From: Vicia villosa
Lineage: Eukaryota; Streptophyta; Magnoliopsida; Fabales; Fabaceae
Assembly: GCF_029867415.1 (NCBI RefSeq)
Contig: NC_081185.1
Location: forward strand, 118,771,987-118,835,986
DNA length: 64,000 nucleotides
Direction: 5' to 3'
The translations under genes were made by a program, and so were the position numbers. Positions 11,331-23,198 of the stretch are shown piece by piece (the stretch's first letter is position 1; every line of letters begins with the position of its first letter). Under the pieces are notes generated by a model. That model saw nothing but the letters and a program-made list of their open reading frames with translations. It was not told the origin of the DNA and did no database searches.

Positions 11331-12576
11331 ATTAAAATTCTTGTATGACAGAACCCGAATGTCGTATATGATGTCGAGACATCTGGTCTGTTATAAAAGT
11401 TGCAATTGTAGGATAGGATGATCTTCAATTTTGGTTCAACACTAATATGCTAAAAGATCATAAGAATACTTGAACCATTTATACATAATGATAGCTCAGT
11501 TATCACAAACAGGTTTTGATCTGGGGTGGTTCTGTAAAAGCACAAGCTTTTGAAGTACTCCCTGATGTCGTATTAGATGATACGACATCTTATACCAAAT
11601 TAATAAACCAGTGCAGAAAATAAATAACACACAGAATTGTTTACCCAGTTCGGTATACAACAATACCTACTCTGGGGACTACCAAGCCAGGAATGAGATT
11701 CACTATCAGTAGTCTTAATTTGAAGTTGAACTTCTCCATTCACAATTTCTCACTTAAACCCTACCCAATGCAATCTCTACCTAGGTCTTTCCTAGATATG
11801 GAATATCTCCATTCCACCCCCTATCACCTCAATGATGTTGTACAATCTTCCTACCCAAGGATCTGTACCCACAAACTTAGCACCTAGATTGAAATCATAA
11901 TTCAACCACAATTCTAAATACCTATAATGGAGTTGCTTACAAGATTTCTCCAAGAACCAAACTGCATTCATTGCTTCACGGCTTCTGAGTGAGTAAAATA
12001 AACCTCTTGCCTACAGGCTTCGAGGCACAAATCAGTGATCATCCCACAATCCGGGTGGTTCACTTACATGGCTAACCCTAAAGACTACATCTTTCTAAAA
12101 CCGACTTGCCCATTAAACTAGGTTACAAAGCTTCCTATTTATAACCTATTCCCAACTGGACTTGGGCCTTCAATCACAGAAAACTTATGCTAAAAGAAAT
12201 GTCTTCAATCATAAGTTTCCTAAATTATCTCCATAATTAGAAACTTCATAATCTTCAATATTCTGACTTGATTCTCTTGACCTTTAAACTTGCGCCACAT
12301 AGGATTGCATAATATTCCATAGAATATTCTGCATCTGTTGAGTTAATACTGACTCTTCATATTCCAGCTCAGCAGGCGCAATGTCATGAGTTTCTACATA
12401 TGACATCTCACAAGACATGTTGTCACAGAACATGTCTCAACATTCCATAAAACATCTTGCTATTGTACCTTTTTTGTACCTGTTTATATTTGCAAGTTCT
12501 ATACATCCTATTACATATTGCTGCTACTACATTTTAGCCAAACATAAATGCCAATCACATAATTCAGAGAATCAAC
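11331..12576 (-). mobile_element. Probable solo LTR inserted in a MITE
   Basis: The matching sequence at 23340-23360 is continuous across this point, so 11331-12576 is an insertion. It is flanked by direct repeats ATTACA at 11325-11330 and 12577-12582. On the minus strand the right edge reads TGTTGATTC after a TGTAA target copy, the usual TG start of an LTR. The other edge lacks a clear CA. There is no coding content. The text around 11640-11690 resembles legume copia LTRs, but this is recall, not alignment. Confidence 0.55.
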
Positions 12577-12736
12577 ATTACAGGGGTGAAAATCTTTTTT
12601 AGAGGTCTTACCTACTAAAAAATACTTGAGTTTTGTTTTGAATTTATGAATTTATTGTTTCTTGTATATCCTACCATTACATTTTTAATTTCATTGTTGT
12701 TAACAGTTTACCTTATTATTGTTCTGTTTTGTTCTC

Positions 12737-13135
12737 TAAGGTTTTGTTTGCGAGTTTGGAGGGAAGGGGATGAAAAAGCTTTCGAAAATGAAATTTTAAA
12801 AAAATATAAAAAAATATTTGACATTTTTTGAAAAAATGATTTTGTTTAGAATTATAAAAGAGTCATTATCATTATAATATTTTTAATTTTTAGAATAATA
12901 TAACAACTTAAAAGATATTTGGAAAATCTATGTAAGCCCTCTAAAACTCTCGAAAATCCTCCTTAAATATAATTTTTTAGTTCCTCTATTTATGAGGTTT
13001 GTAGTGTTATGAATAAAATCAAACCCTCCAAAAAAAACTCTCCTAACCAAAATATTTTTATTCTTTTCACTCAATTCTTTCTATTTTCTAAAGTCCCCCA
13101 CTCTCTTCCCCTCATAACTTGCAAGTAAAACCTTA
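12737..13135. mobile_element. MITE, about 400 bp, first copy
   Basis: Terminal inverted repeats: TAAGGTTTTGTTTGCGAG at the left mirrors CTTGCAAGTAAAACCTTA at the right, with GGAGGG/CCCTC-type continuation. TAA/TTA at the edges hints at the Tourist/Harbinger type, but the target duplication is not exact. Noncoding. The second copy is at 23499-23898. Confidence 0.65.
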
Positions 13136-13214
13136 CGGAAGCTGATCGGGAAAAAAGTCAATGGTGTGTGTGGAGATTCAATGGAGTGTTTTTTTTTATA
13201 ACTGGATAGATATA

Positions 13215-14506
13215 TTAGATAACCAGAGCCGATAAAAGGCGATTACAGTAAGAGCCATCACTCAACGACGGAATGTGGCCAGACCAAGTTTTACTTCCAA
13301 GACTTTTACCTATACCCACCATATGGTGGGCATCAACATTGCACTCTCTACTCCAAAACAAAACAAATGCAGAGTTGAAATTATTAAGCAGGAATCTATA
13401 ATCCGCGACTACCGGTTCTAGCTCCGCCGAATAATTACAACCATTAATACAGTCTACAACAAGAAGTGCATCTGATAAAAACACAACATTATCAATAGAG
13501 AGATCCTTAGTCTATTGGAGAGACCATCTCAACGCCATAGCCTCCGCAACCGAGACCGGCCCCTGATAGTTAAAGCAGTTACATGCTGCCAACAAGATTT
13601 CTTCCTCTTCCTTTTTTATCACACACCCCATCGCAGAACATCCGTCTTCGAAACAACCTGCGTCAGTAGAAACAATATGAACTCAAGTCCCCCTGATAGA
13701 ATCCAACTGAATCGTCCCAGGAATCTGTTTTGATGCAGATTGAGGAAAAACCTTGTTGTAATAAGAAAATATTACAAGAATGTCCCCGGCCGGTTTCACC
13801 GGGTCCTCCAAACTATTTATAAAAATCAGATTGTTTCGAGCCTTCCAAATTCTCCACATAGCTGTAAACTGGAGCTGCACTGCTAGAATGTTATTTGAGT
13901 TTAGAAACCTATCCAGCCAAATCAAAAAGTCTCCACACGGGAATAAACAGATGCCCAAGGGGGGAGAAAAACAAACCCTCTTCGCAAAATCACACTCCAA
14001 AAAGAGGTGGACAGGAGTTTCCGGGACAAAATCACAAAAGGGGCAGTTTGGATCAAGAGTAATACCTTTTTTCAAAAGATTTCTTCTGGTGGGGGGAATG
14101 TTCTTTCCAACTCTCCAAACAAAGTTTTTGATTTTCGCCTCCAAGGGAGTCTTCTATAACTTCTTCCACAATCCATTCCCATTATTTGAGGACGGGCCAG
14201 GAGCTTTCATGCTATTAAGGTGCTTCAGATGATGATACGCTGTTTTAACCGAGTAATCACTGCCCTTCTCGAAATGCCATATTAATTTATCTTCCCAAAC
14301 CCTACGAGAGAGTGGGATGCTCGCAATCTGTGTTGCTTCATCAAGATGAAAGATATCATTTAAGGCTCCCACATTCTACAATCCTAAATCCCGATCAATG
14401 AGATCACTGACAGTTACATTCGTATTTGTGCGGCGTCTAGGATTCAACGGTTTAAAACCCAGGTTGGTTGGGATCCAGTTGTGCTTCCAAATTCTAACCT
14501 TGGAGT
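13215..14506 (-). pseudogene. LINE zinc-binding and RNase H region
   Basis: Reading leftwards: KVRIWKHNWIPTNLGF, a stop near 14380, IPLSRRVWEDKLIWHFEKGS, then the zf-RVT block (FVWRVGKNIPPTRRNLLKKG, CPFCDFVPETPVHLFLEC), and finally an RNase H-like end. The acidic residues of the latter can be seen in DAGCFEDG (about 13650), AEAMALRW (about 13540) and DALLVVDCING (about 13460). Stops near 14380, 13680 and 13515 interrupt it. A C-terminal RNase H is a feature of one plant L1 branch and is absent from the LINE relic at the window start. Dead copy. Confidence 0.83.
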
Positions 14507-16400
14507 TGTAACACCCCATAAAATTCTTTATTTAATTTAATTAATTTTTGGATTAAATATTAGAAACTGAGAAAAATGGGAATAATGAGACTGATGGGCC
14601 AGTGTCGCTTTTGGTAAAGAGGGGGGTGTATTGGTAGGCCCTATTACTAATTAAAATAGTTTTATTTTATTTTCCACAAATTAGAGGAATTGTGGGAAAG
14701 AGGAATAGAACTAAGGAGAAGAGAAGAGTCTGAACGTGAAAAGAGAAGAGGAGCGGAGAAGTGCGACCCGAGGAAGAGCGAAGAATCAACCTTCAGGTAA
14801 GGGGGGACTCTTCCGTTTATCTTCTATTATGGGATTATAGGTAGTATGATAGAATTTGATCGTGTTATTCGTATCAATTGGGTTGTGCTTAGGTTATAGA
14901 AGTGTTAGGTTTTGGGAGGATTGATGCATAATGATTATATTGATCATGTATTGGCGATAATTGGATGGTTGAATGTATTGTAAATGTGTTATAATATGTG
15001 TTTGTTTCACTGTATGCAAATCTGGTTAGAATGGGATTGGTTTGGTCATGAATTGGTGAAGGAAGGGCAAAATCGCAGGCTGTTTTCTGCGATTCGGAGT
15101 TCTGGAAATCGCCAGTTCGCGTCGCGTCCAGGAGTTGGCGCCGCGAACTGCTTGGCAGAAGGCCAGGAAGTTTGGTTGTGTTCAGTACGCGCCGCGAGCA
15201 TATGGCCGCGCCGCGAAGGCGTAGTTCCTTCTCGTTCCGCGCCGCGAAACCTTGTTTGCGCCGCGAAGGCGTAGTTCCGATTCGTTCCGCGCCGCGAAAT
15301 GTGTGTGGCGTCCCGTGCTGTTGGCGATAGGCCGTTTTGAAATGTTTAAAAATGTGTAACTTTTAAACCGTAAACCGGATTTTAGTGCCGTTTCGAGTAC
15401 AGTGAAGCTAATCGAATAGTTTATATACTCAAATGGTGTTTTGAGTGGTGGCTTGAATTATCTTTAAAACACCCAATTTTATTTGTTTGTGTTGGGATAT
15501 GTTTATAGGTACACTAATGAATGTCTTACCTGTATGATGTTGTGGTTATAACTGGTGCTTATTATACATGTATTGTTGGTATGAAATATGTGTTTTATTG
15601 ATGATTATGACATTGATCGATGTATGTGGGTGATGAGCATGTTATGGTTGATGCATGCATTCATAATCATTATGTGGCTGGTCCTTGACGATGGTGGATC
15701 AGTGGTAGCTAATTCCCATTGTGTGGAATTAGTGAGTGGGTGTTACCGTATCCTTGACGATGGTGGGTCGGTGAGTTGGGTTATCCCAGATTTTGGTACC
15801 ACATGCATGTAGTTGCATTGCATTAGGCTGTTTTGCTATTATAACATGAATGGAAGATTGTCCAATGTTATAATATGTGTTAATTTGGTTGTTTGCTCAC
15901 TGATTTTATGGTTTGAATCTGATCATAACTGTGATTGGGTGAATGGCATGTGAAATGATATTTTATTATCTATATCTTATAACATTAGTTAAATGTGAAT
16001 GAGACTCACCCTTACTGTTGTTATTTTTCAGATTGAGGAGTAGCTCTCGTACTTGGTGAGGATTAGCTCGTCAAGTAGTCCGTTAGAGTCAGTTGGGTCC
16101 GTGTCATGCTCTGGTCGTGTAACACTGGGGGCGTCGTCTAGAGTTACTTGTTAAACTCTTTTTATTTTGGATGGATTTTTATGTTGATGTTTTAAGTCTG
16201 TGACTTGGCTGTTTGTTATTCAGATGTTAAAGATAATTCCGCTGTGTTAAACATGATGATCTGAATAAATTTGGTTGACGTTCTCTTTTATGGCATGACA
16301 TGAGTATTATTGTTTAATTATTTGGAAGTTGTAATGCCCTTTTTCATGTTTACTCTGATTACTGTTTATTATTTATGCGGGGAATTAGAAGGGTGTTACA
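14507..16400 (+). repeat. 5' LTR of Tekay element
   Basis: Begins TGTAACACCCCATAAAATTC and ends AGAAGGGTGTTACA. Carries a CG-rich motif cluster at 15113-15330 with repeated GCGCCGCG. Short frames at 14984-15274 and 15588-15812 recur in the 3' LTR and are not genes. Confidence 0.93.
15113..15330 (+). repeat. GCGCCGCG motif cluster inside the LTR
   Basis: Within about 200 bp the LTR carries GCGCCGCG or one-base variants about eight times, amid otherwise AT-rich sequence. The same cluster in the 3' LTR is at about 21553-21765. Two of the 5'-copy motifs differ from the 3' copy (GTCGCG for GCCGCG near 15120, GTCCCG for GCCGCG near 15310). Confidence 0.8.
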
Positions 16401-16404
16401 ATAG

Positions 16405-16416
16405 TGGTATCAGAGC
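16405..16416 (+). other. Primer binding site, tRNA-iMet type
   Basis: TGGTATCAGAGC, four bases after the 5' LTR, matches the complement of the 3' end of plant initiator-methionine tRNA over 12 bases. Minus-strand DNA synthesis would start here. Confidence 0.9.
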
Positions 16417-16536
16417 ATAGTTGGTCGTTTGAGTCAGAGTCTTAGTGTCGGTTGACCCCTCGTATGCGATTAGTGTAAGATTGACACTGTCGATACTTCT
16501 TGTTCTAATAAATATTGTTTGATATTTAGCTGAACA

Positions 16537-19500
16537 ATGGCCGGAAGAGGAGGAAGGAACGACGATGCGATTGCTGAGGCTCTCGGTATGATTGCTGGTG
16601 TGTTGGGAGGGAATGCCAATGGAGCTGGAATTGGTGCTGACAGACAGCTGAATAGTTTTCAGAGGAATAACCCTCCGTTGTTCAAAGGCACTCACGATCC
16701 CGAAGGCGCCCAGAAGTGGCTGAAGGAAATTGAAAGGATCTTCCGGGTGATTGATTGTGACGAAAATCTGAAGGTGAGATATGGGACTCACATGTTGTCT
16801 GAAGAAGCTGATGATTGGTGGATGGCTAGTAGGGACGAACTGCAAGCTGGAGGTATTGCAATCACTTAGGCTGTGTTCAAGAGAGAATTCTTGCGGAGGT
16901 ACTTTCCTGAGGATGTTAGAGGCAGGAAAGAGATTGAATTTGTGGAGCTGACACAAGGTAACATGACTGTGCCGGAGTATGCGTCCAAGTTTGTTGAGCT
17001 GGCAAAGTATTATGTCCACTACAATAATGATGAGGCTAGTGAATTATCGAAGTGTGTTAAGTTTGAAAATGGTCTCCGTGATGAGATTAAACAGGGTATC
17101 AGATACCAGAGGATTCGCAGGTTTGTCGATTTGGTTGACTGCAGCCGAATCTTTGAAGAGGACAATATTAAACTGAAGTCGTCACACTCTCGCGAGTTAG
17201 TCGACAGGAAAGGGAAAAAGCATATGGATCGTGGTAAGCCATATGGTAAGGGTAACCAGAAAGCTGGAGGCTGGAAGAAGCCTAGTGGGGGAGACTCTAG
17301 TGCCCCTATTAAGTGCTTCAAGTGTGGAGAACCTGGACATCGCATTCACGAGTGCAAAAGTGAGGAAAAGAAGTGCTATAGATGTGGAAAGGCAGGTCAC
17401 ATTGCTATTGAGTGCAAAGGGAACACTGTAACTTGTTTCAACTGCGGGGAAGAAGGTCATATTAGTCCTAAGTGTCCTAAGCCGAGGAAGAATCAAGCTG
17501 GTGGTAAGGTGTTTGCCTTATCTGGTTCAGAGACTACTCCAGAGGATCGGTTGATTAAAGGTACGTGTTTTATCCATGGCACTCCTTTAATTGCAATAAT
17601 AGATACTGGAGCAACTCACTCGTTCATTTCATTGGATTGTGCTAAACGACTGAATTTGGAAATATCTGATATTAATGGAAGTATGATCATTGACACTCTT
17701 GCGTCGGGTTCAGTGACTACTTCGTTTGCTTGTTTGAACTGTCCAATTGATATTTTTGGTAGAGAATTCGGAATGGACTTAGTGTGCCTTCCGTTGGAAC
17801 AACTGGATGTTATCCTGGGCATGAATTGGTTGCAATTTAACCGGGTTCATATCAACTGTTTCACGAAAACGGTTATTTTTCCTGAAGATGTCATTGTTGA
17901 GGACTTAGAGATGACGGCTAGACAAGTGGATAAAGCAATGAAGGACGGGGCTGCCGTGTTTATGTTGATTGCGTCCATGGAAGCGAAAAAGAAAGCGGTG
18001 AGTAGTGACTTCCCGGTAGTATGTGAATTTCCGGAAGTTTTCCCAGAAGATGTAAGAGAATTACCGCCAGAGAGGGAGGTGGATTTTGCTATTGAATTAA
18101 TTCCTGGAACTAGTCCTGTGTCGATGGCACCTTATCGTATGTCGGCATCGGAATTGACTGAGTTGAAGAGTCAATTGGAAGAGTTACTTGAGAAGAAATT
18201 TATTCGTCCTAGTGTCTCACCGTGGGGTGCACCGGTGTTACTAGTGAAGAAGAAAGAAGGTTCAATGAGGTTGTGTGTGGATTACAGACAACTGAACAAG
18301 GTTACTATCAAGAATCGGTATCCCTTGCCGAGGATTGATGATTTGATGGATCAACTAGTTGGAGCGTGTGTGTTCAGCAAAATTGACTTGAGGTCGGGAT
18401 ATCATCAGATTCGGGTGAAGACGGACGATATTCAGAAAACGGCATTTAGAACGAGGTATGGTCATTACGAATATACAGTGATGCCATTTGGAGTAACCAA
18501 TGCGCCGGGGGTTTTCGTGGAGTATATGAATAGGATCTTCCATCCTTATCTGGATCAGTTCGTAGTAGTATTTATTGATGATATTTTAATATATTCTAAG
18601 AATGAAGAAGAACATGCGGATCATCTTAGAGTGGTATTGGAACTATTGAAGGAAAAGAAACTTTATGCAAAACTGTCAAAGTGTGAGTTCTGGTTAAATG
18701 AAGTGAGCTTTCTTGGGCATGTAATTTCCAAGGATGGTATTGCCGTTGACCCAACGAAAGTAGAAGCAGTGTCTCAGTGGGAAGCTCCGAAGTCAGTTTC
18801 CGAAATCCGTAGTTTCCTTGGTCTTGCGGGTTACTATAGAAAGTTCATTGAAGGTTTTTCAAAGTTAGCGTTGCCGTTAACTAAGTTGACTAGGAAGGGT
18901 CAAGCTTTCGTCTGGGATTCGAAATGTGAAGAAGGATTCCAAGAGTTGAAGAAGAAGTTGACTAGTGCGCCGATCTTGATTTTGCCGAATCCGGCGGAAT
19001 CTTTTGTTGTTTATTGTGATGCTTCGTTGTCGGGATTAGGAGGTGTACTAATGCAGAATCAACAGGTAGTCGCTTATGCGTCGAGACAACTCAAAGTGCA
19101 CGAGAGAAACTATCCGACTCATGACTTAGAGTTGGCAGCAGTGGTATTTGTGTTGAAATTGTGGAGGCATTACCTATATGGTTCAAGGTTTGAAGTATTT
19201 AGTGATCACAAGAGTTTGAAGTATCTCTTTGACCAAAAAGAGCTGAATATGAGACAAAGAAGATGGTTAGAATTTCTCAAGGATTATGATTTTGAACTGA
19301 ATTATCATCCGGGTAAAGCAAATGTTGTTGCCGATGCATTGAGTAGGAAGTCCTTGCATATGTCTATGCTTATGGTGAGAGAATTGGATTTAATTGAGCA
19401 ATTCCGAGATTTGAGTTTAGTATGTGAAGACACTCCTACCAGTGTTAAATTGGGTATGCTGAAGCTGACTAGTGGTATTCTTGAGGAAATCCGAGAGGGT

Positions 19501-20904
19501 CAGAAGACTGATGTAGAGTTGGTTGATAAGTTGACTCTGATTAACCAAGATAAAGGAGGTGAATTCAGAATCGACGAGAATGGTGTAATGAGGTTTGGTA
19601 ACCGTGTTTGTGTTCCTGACATTGCCAAATTGAGGAAGAGTATTCTTGAAGAAGGACATCGTAGCGGATTGAGTATTCATCCTGGAGCTACCAAGATGTA
19701 TCATGACCTAAAGAAGCTGTTTTGGTGGCCTAGAATGAAAAAGGAAATAGCTGAATTTGTATATGCTTGTTTGACTTGCCAGAAGTCGAAAATTGAGCAT
19801 CAGAAACCGTATGGAGCTATGCAACCGTTATTTATTCCGGAATGGAAGTGGGATAGTATATCTATGGATTTTGTTTCAGGTTTGCCGAGGACGGTGAAGA
19901 ATTGTGAAGCTATTTGGGTTATTGTGGACAGGTTGACAAAGTCTGCTCACTTTATACCAATGAGAATGGATTACCCGATGGAGAAGCTGGCTCAATTGTA
20001 TATTGAAAAGATATTGAGTTTACATGGTATTCCTTCGAGTATCGTGTCAGATAGAGATCCAAGGTTTACATCCAGATTCTGGGAAAGTTTGCAGAGGGCT
20101 TTGGGTACTAAGCTGAGATTGAGTTCTGCTTATCATCCACAGACGGATGGACAGACAGAAAGAACTATTCAATCACTAGAAGATTTGTTGCGTGCTTGTG
20201 TGTTGGAAAAGGGCGGTGCTTGGGATAGTTATCTACCCTTGATCGAATTTACTTACAATAATAGTTTTCACTCGAGTATTGGTATGGCTCCGTTTGAAGC
20301 TTTGTATGGTCGGAGGTGTAGAACGCCTTTATGTTGGTACGAATCTGGCGAAAGTGTTGTGATTGGGCTGGAAATTGTTCAGGAGACAACAGAAAGGATT
20401 AAGATGATTCAGGAGAAGATGAAGACTTCTCAGAGTCGTCAGAAGAGTTATCATGATAAAAGAAGAAGGACACTTGAATTTCAAGAAGGAGATCATGTGT
20501 TCTTGAGGGTGACTCCTACAACTGGTGTTGGTAGAGCACTGAAGTCAAGGAAGTTGACTCCGCGTTTTATTGGTCCGGTTCAAATTACGGAGAGGGTTGG
20601 AGAAGTGGCGTATCGCATTGCGTTGCCACTGACACTTGCGAATCTGCATGATGTATTCCATGTATCGCAGTTGAGGAAATACATTGCTGATCCATCTCAT
20701 GTGATCCAAGTCGATGATGTACAGGTAAAGGATAATCTGACAGTTGAAACTTTGCCTATGAGGATTGAAGATCGGAAGGTGAAACAATTGCGTGGCAAGG
20801 AGATAGCATTAGTCAGAGTAGCTTGGGGAGGACCAGCCGGTGGAAATGTCACGTGGGAATTGGAGAGCCAGATGAAGGACTCCTGCCCGGAACTCTTTGC
20901 CTAA
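16537..20904 (+). pseudogene. Tekay gag-pol polyprotein with one gag stop
   Basis: One frame from the ATG at 16537 to the stop at 20904, broken only by TAG at 16867-16869, which probably arose from CAG by one C-to-T change. Order: retro-gag (about 16640-17180); three CCHC knuckles ([42 protein letters not shown]; 17310-17475); protease with DTGATHS (about 17602); RT with FIDDILIYS (about 18570) followed by RNase H; integrase with the HHCC finger (about 19675-19785) and D, D, E at [15 protein letters not shown] and GQTERT; and a C-terminal chromodomain-like end (RVAWGG...VTWELES, about 20800-20870). The chromodomain is typical of chromoviruses, and its sequence style points to Tekay/Del. Everything after the stop is open for 1343 codons. 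Confidence 0.93.
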
Positions 20905-20933
20905 GGTATGTTTTCGAGGACGAAAACTTTTCT

Positions 20934-20946
20934 AGTGGGGGAGAGT
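20934..20946 (+). other. Polypurine tract of Tekay element
   Basis: AGTGGGGGAGAGT lies directly before the 3' LTR start at 20947, the normal place for plus-strand priming. Confidence 0.85.
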
Positions 20947-22841
20947 TGTAACACCCCATAAAATTCTTTATTTAATTTAATTAATTTTTGGATTAAATAT
21001 TAGAAACTGAGAAAAATGGGAATAATGAGACTGATGGGCCAGTGTCGCTTTTGGTAAAGAGGGAGGGTGTATTGGTAGGCCCTATTACTAATTAAAATAG
21101 TTTTATTTTATTTTCCACAAATTAGAGGAATTGTGGGAAAGAGGAATAGAACTAAGGAGAAGAGAAGAGTCTGAACGTGAAAAGAGAAGAGGAGCGGAGA
21201 AGTGCGACCCGAGGAAGAGCGAAGAATCAACCTTCAGGTAAGGGGGGACTCTTCCGTTTATCTTCTATTATGGGATTATAGGTAGTATGATAGAATTTGA
21301 TCGTGTTATTCGTATCAATTGGGTTGTGCTTAGGTTATAGAAGTGTTAGGTTTTGGGAGGATTGATGCATAATGATTATATTGATCATGTATTGGCGATA
21401 ATTGGATGGTTGAATGTATTGTAAATGTGTTATAATATGTGTTTGTTTCACTGTATGCAAATCTGGTTGGAATGGGATTGGTTTGGTCATGAATTGGTGA
21501 AGGAAGGGCAAAATCGCAGGCTGTTTTCTGCGATTCGGAGTTATGGAAATCGCCAGTTCGCGCCGCGTCCAGGAGTTGGCGCCGCGAACTGCTTGGCAGA
21601 AGGCCGGGAAGTTTGGTTGTGTTCAGTACGCGCCGCGAGCATATGGCCGCGCCGCGAAGGCGTAGTTCCTTCTCGTTCCGTGCCGCGAAACCTTGTTTGC
21701 GCCGCGAAGGCGTAGTTCCGATTCGTTCCGCGCCGCGAAATGTGTGTGGCGCCGCGTGCTGTTGGCGATAGGCCGTTTTGAAATGTTTAAAAATGTGTAA
21801 CTTTTAAACCGTAAACCGGATTTTAGTGTCGTTTCGAGTACAGTGAAGCTAATCGAATAGTTTATATACTCAAATGGTGTTTTGAGTGGTGGCTTGAATT
21901 ATCTTTAAAACACCCGATTTTATTTGTTTGTGTTGGGATATGTTTATAGGTACACTAATGAATGTCTTACCTGTATGATGTTGTGGTTATAACTGGTGCT
22001 TATTATACATGTATTGTTGGTATGAAATATGTGTTTTATTGATGATTATGACATTGATCGATGTATGTGGGTGATGAGCATGTTATGGTTGATGCATGCA
22101 TTCATAATCATTATGTGGCTGGTCCTTGACGATGGTGGATCAGTGGTAGCTAATTCCCATTGTGTGGAATTAGTGAGTGGGTGTTACCGTATCCTTGACG
22201 ATGGTGGGTCGGTGAGTTGGGTTATCCCGGATTTTGGTACCACATGCATGTAGTTGCATTGCATTAGGCTGTTTTGCTATTATAACATGAATGGAAGATT
22301 GTCCAATGTTATAATATGTGTTAATTTGGTTGTTTGCTCACTGATTTTATGGTTTGAATCTGATCATAACTGTGATGGGGTGAATGGCATGTGAAATGAT
22401 ATTTTATTATCTATATCTTATAACATTAGTTAAATGTGAATGAGACTCACCCTTACTGTTGTTATTTTTCAGATTGAGGAGTAGCTCTCGTACTTGGTGA
22501 GGATTAGCTCGTCAAGTAGTCCGTTAGAGTCAGTTGGGTTCGTGTCATGCTCTGGTCGTGTAACACTGGGGGCGTCGTCTAGAGTTACTTGTTAAACTCT
22601 TTTTATTTTGGATGGATTTTTATGTTGATGTTTTAAGTCTGTGACTTGGCTGTTTGTTATTCAGATGTTAAAGATAATTCCGCTGTGTTAAACATGATGA
22701 TCTGAATAAATTTGGTTGACGTTCTCTTTTATGGCATGACATGAGTATTATTGTTTAATTATTTGGAAGTTGTAATGCCCTTTTTCATGTTTACTCTGAT
22801 TACTGTTTATTATTTATGCGGGGAATTAGAAGGGTGTTACA
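20947..22841 (+). repeat. 3' LTR of Tekay element
   Basis: Same ends as the 5' LTR (TGTAACA...TGTTACA), 1895 bp. Its CG-rich cluster looks less decayed than that of the 5' copy. Confidence 0.93.
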
Positions 22842-23198
22842 GGAGCCGTCACCAATTCTCCAATGGGAAACACTTTCCACTAGCTCCTTCGCACTCAATA
22901 GGCTTTTCCACGCGTAGCTAGGCGAGAACCCCAAATTGGCTTCAGATAGATTACACCTAGGGTAGTATTTACCTTTAAAGACTCTAGCCAATAGAGAATT
23001 TTTATCCTTTAGGAGTCTCCAATACTGCTTGCCCAACAAACTTTTATTAAAATCTCCGACACCATGAAATCTCATCCTGCCGTTGCAGTTTGCAAGGGAT
23101 AGTCTTTCCCAATTCATCCAATAAACATTTTGCTCTTCGTCCTTTGCTCCCACCAGAATTCTGCAAGCAAGCCTTCTATATCCTTATAAATCCCTTCC
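22842..23198 (-). pseudogene. LINE post-RT fragment, right side of the Tekay insertion
   Basis: Minus-strand frame with MNWERLSLANCNGRMRFHGV, FNKSLLGKQYWRLL and SYAWKSLLSAKELV followed by HWRIGDGS at the insertion edge. This is the stretch that follows the RT core in plant LINEs. It continues at 14506 on the other side of the gypsy element. Confidence 0.85.

Larger units (their letters stand above)
11183..13187. repeat. Left copy of the long direct duplication flanking the minus-strand LINE
   Basis: Apart from the 1.25-kb insertion at 11331-12576, this sequence matches 23199-23930 from its first bases (TTTATCCCCTGTAATATTTT) to its last (AGATTCAATGGAGTG). About 8-10% of positions differ by eye. 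It ends exactly where the LINE T-run (A-tail on the minus strand) begins. Confidence 0.75.
14507..22841 (+). mobile_element. Ty3/gypsy Tekay-type chromovirus retrotransposon, nearly intact
   Basis: 8.3-kb element with LTRs of 1894 and 1895 bp, both starting TGTAACA and ending TGTTACA, an initiator-Met-type primer site, gag-pol in one frame, and a purine tract before the 3' LTR. Flanks are GGAGT (14502-14506) and GGAGC (22842-22846): a 5-bp duplication with one mismatch. About 12 substitutions and one indel separate the LTRs by eye (about 0.6%), many of them C-to-T in CG context, so the insertion is young. One stop codon in gag is the only obvious lesion. Confidence 0.93.
13188..23198 (-). mobile_element. 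5'-truncated LINE with RNase H, split by a Tekay element
   Basis: On the minus strand the element runs 23198-22842, is interrupted by the gypsy element, then continues 14506-13188. It ends in an A-tail seen as the T-run at about 13188-13197. Content begins after the RT core, so the 5' part never inserted or is lost. Removing the gypsy element leaves about 1.67 kb. The join is clean: the frame reads ...WRIGDGS on one side and KVRIWKHNW on the other, the normal continuous LINE motif. Confidence 0.88.

Noticed and set aside
10304..12831. Several 60-64-codon frames
   Set aside because: Short, domainless, and partly inside the MITE and the inserted LTR.
14984..15812. Two short frames (96 and 74 codons), repeated at 21425-22253
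   Set aside because: They lie in the two LTRs of the Tekay element and are noncoding. Their apparent conservation is LTR identity.
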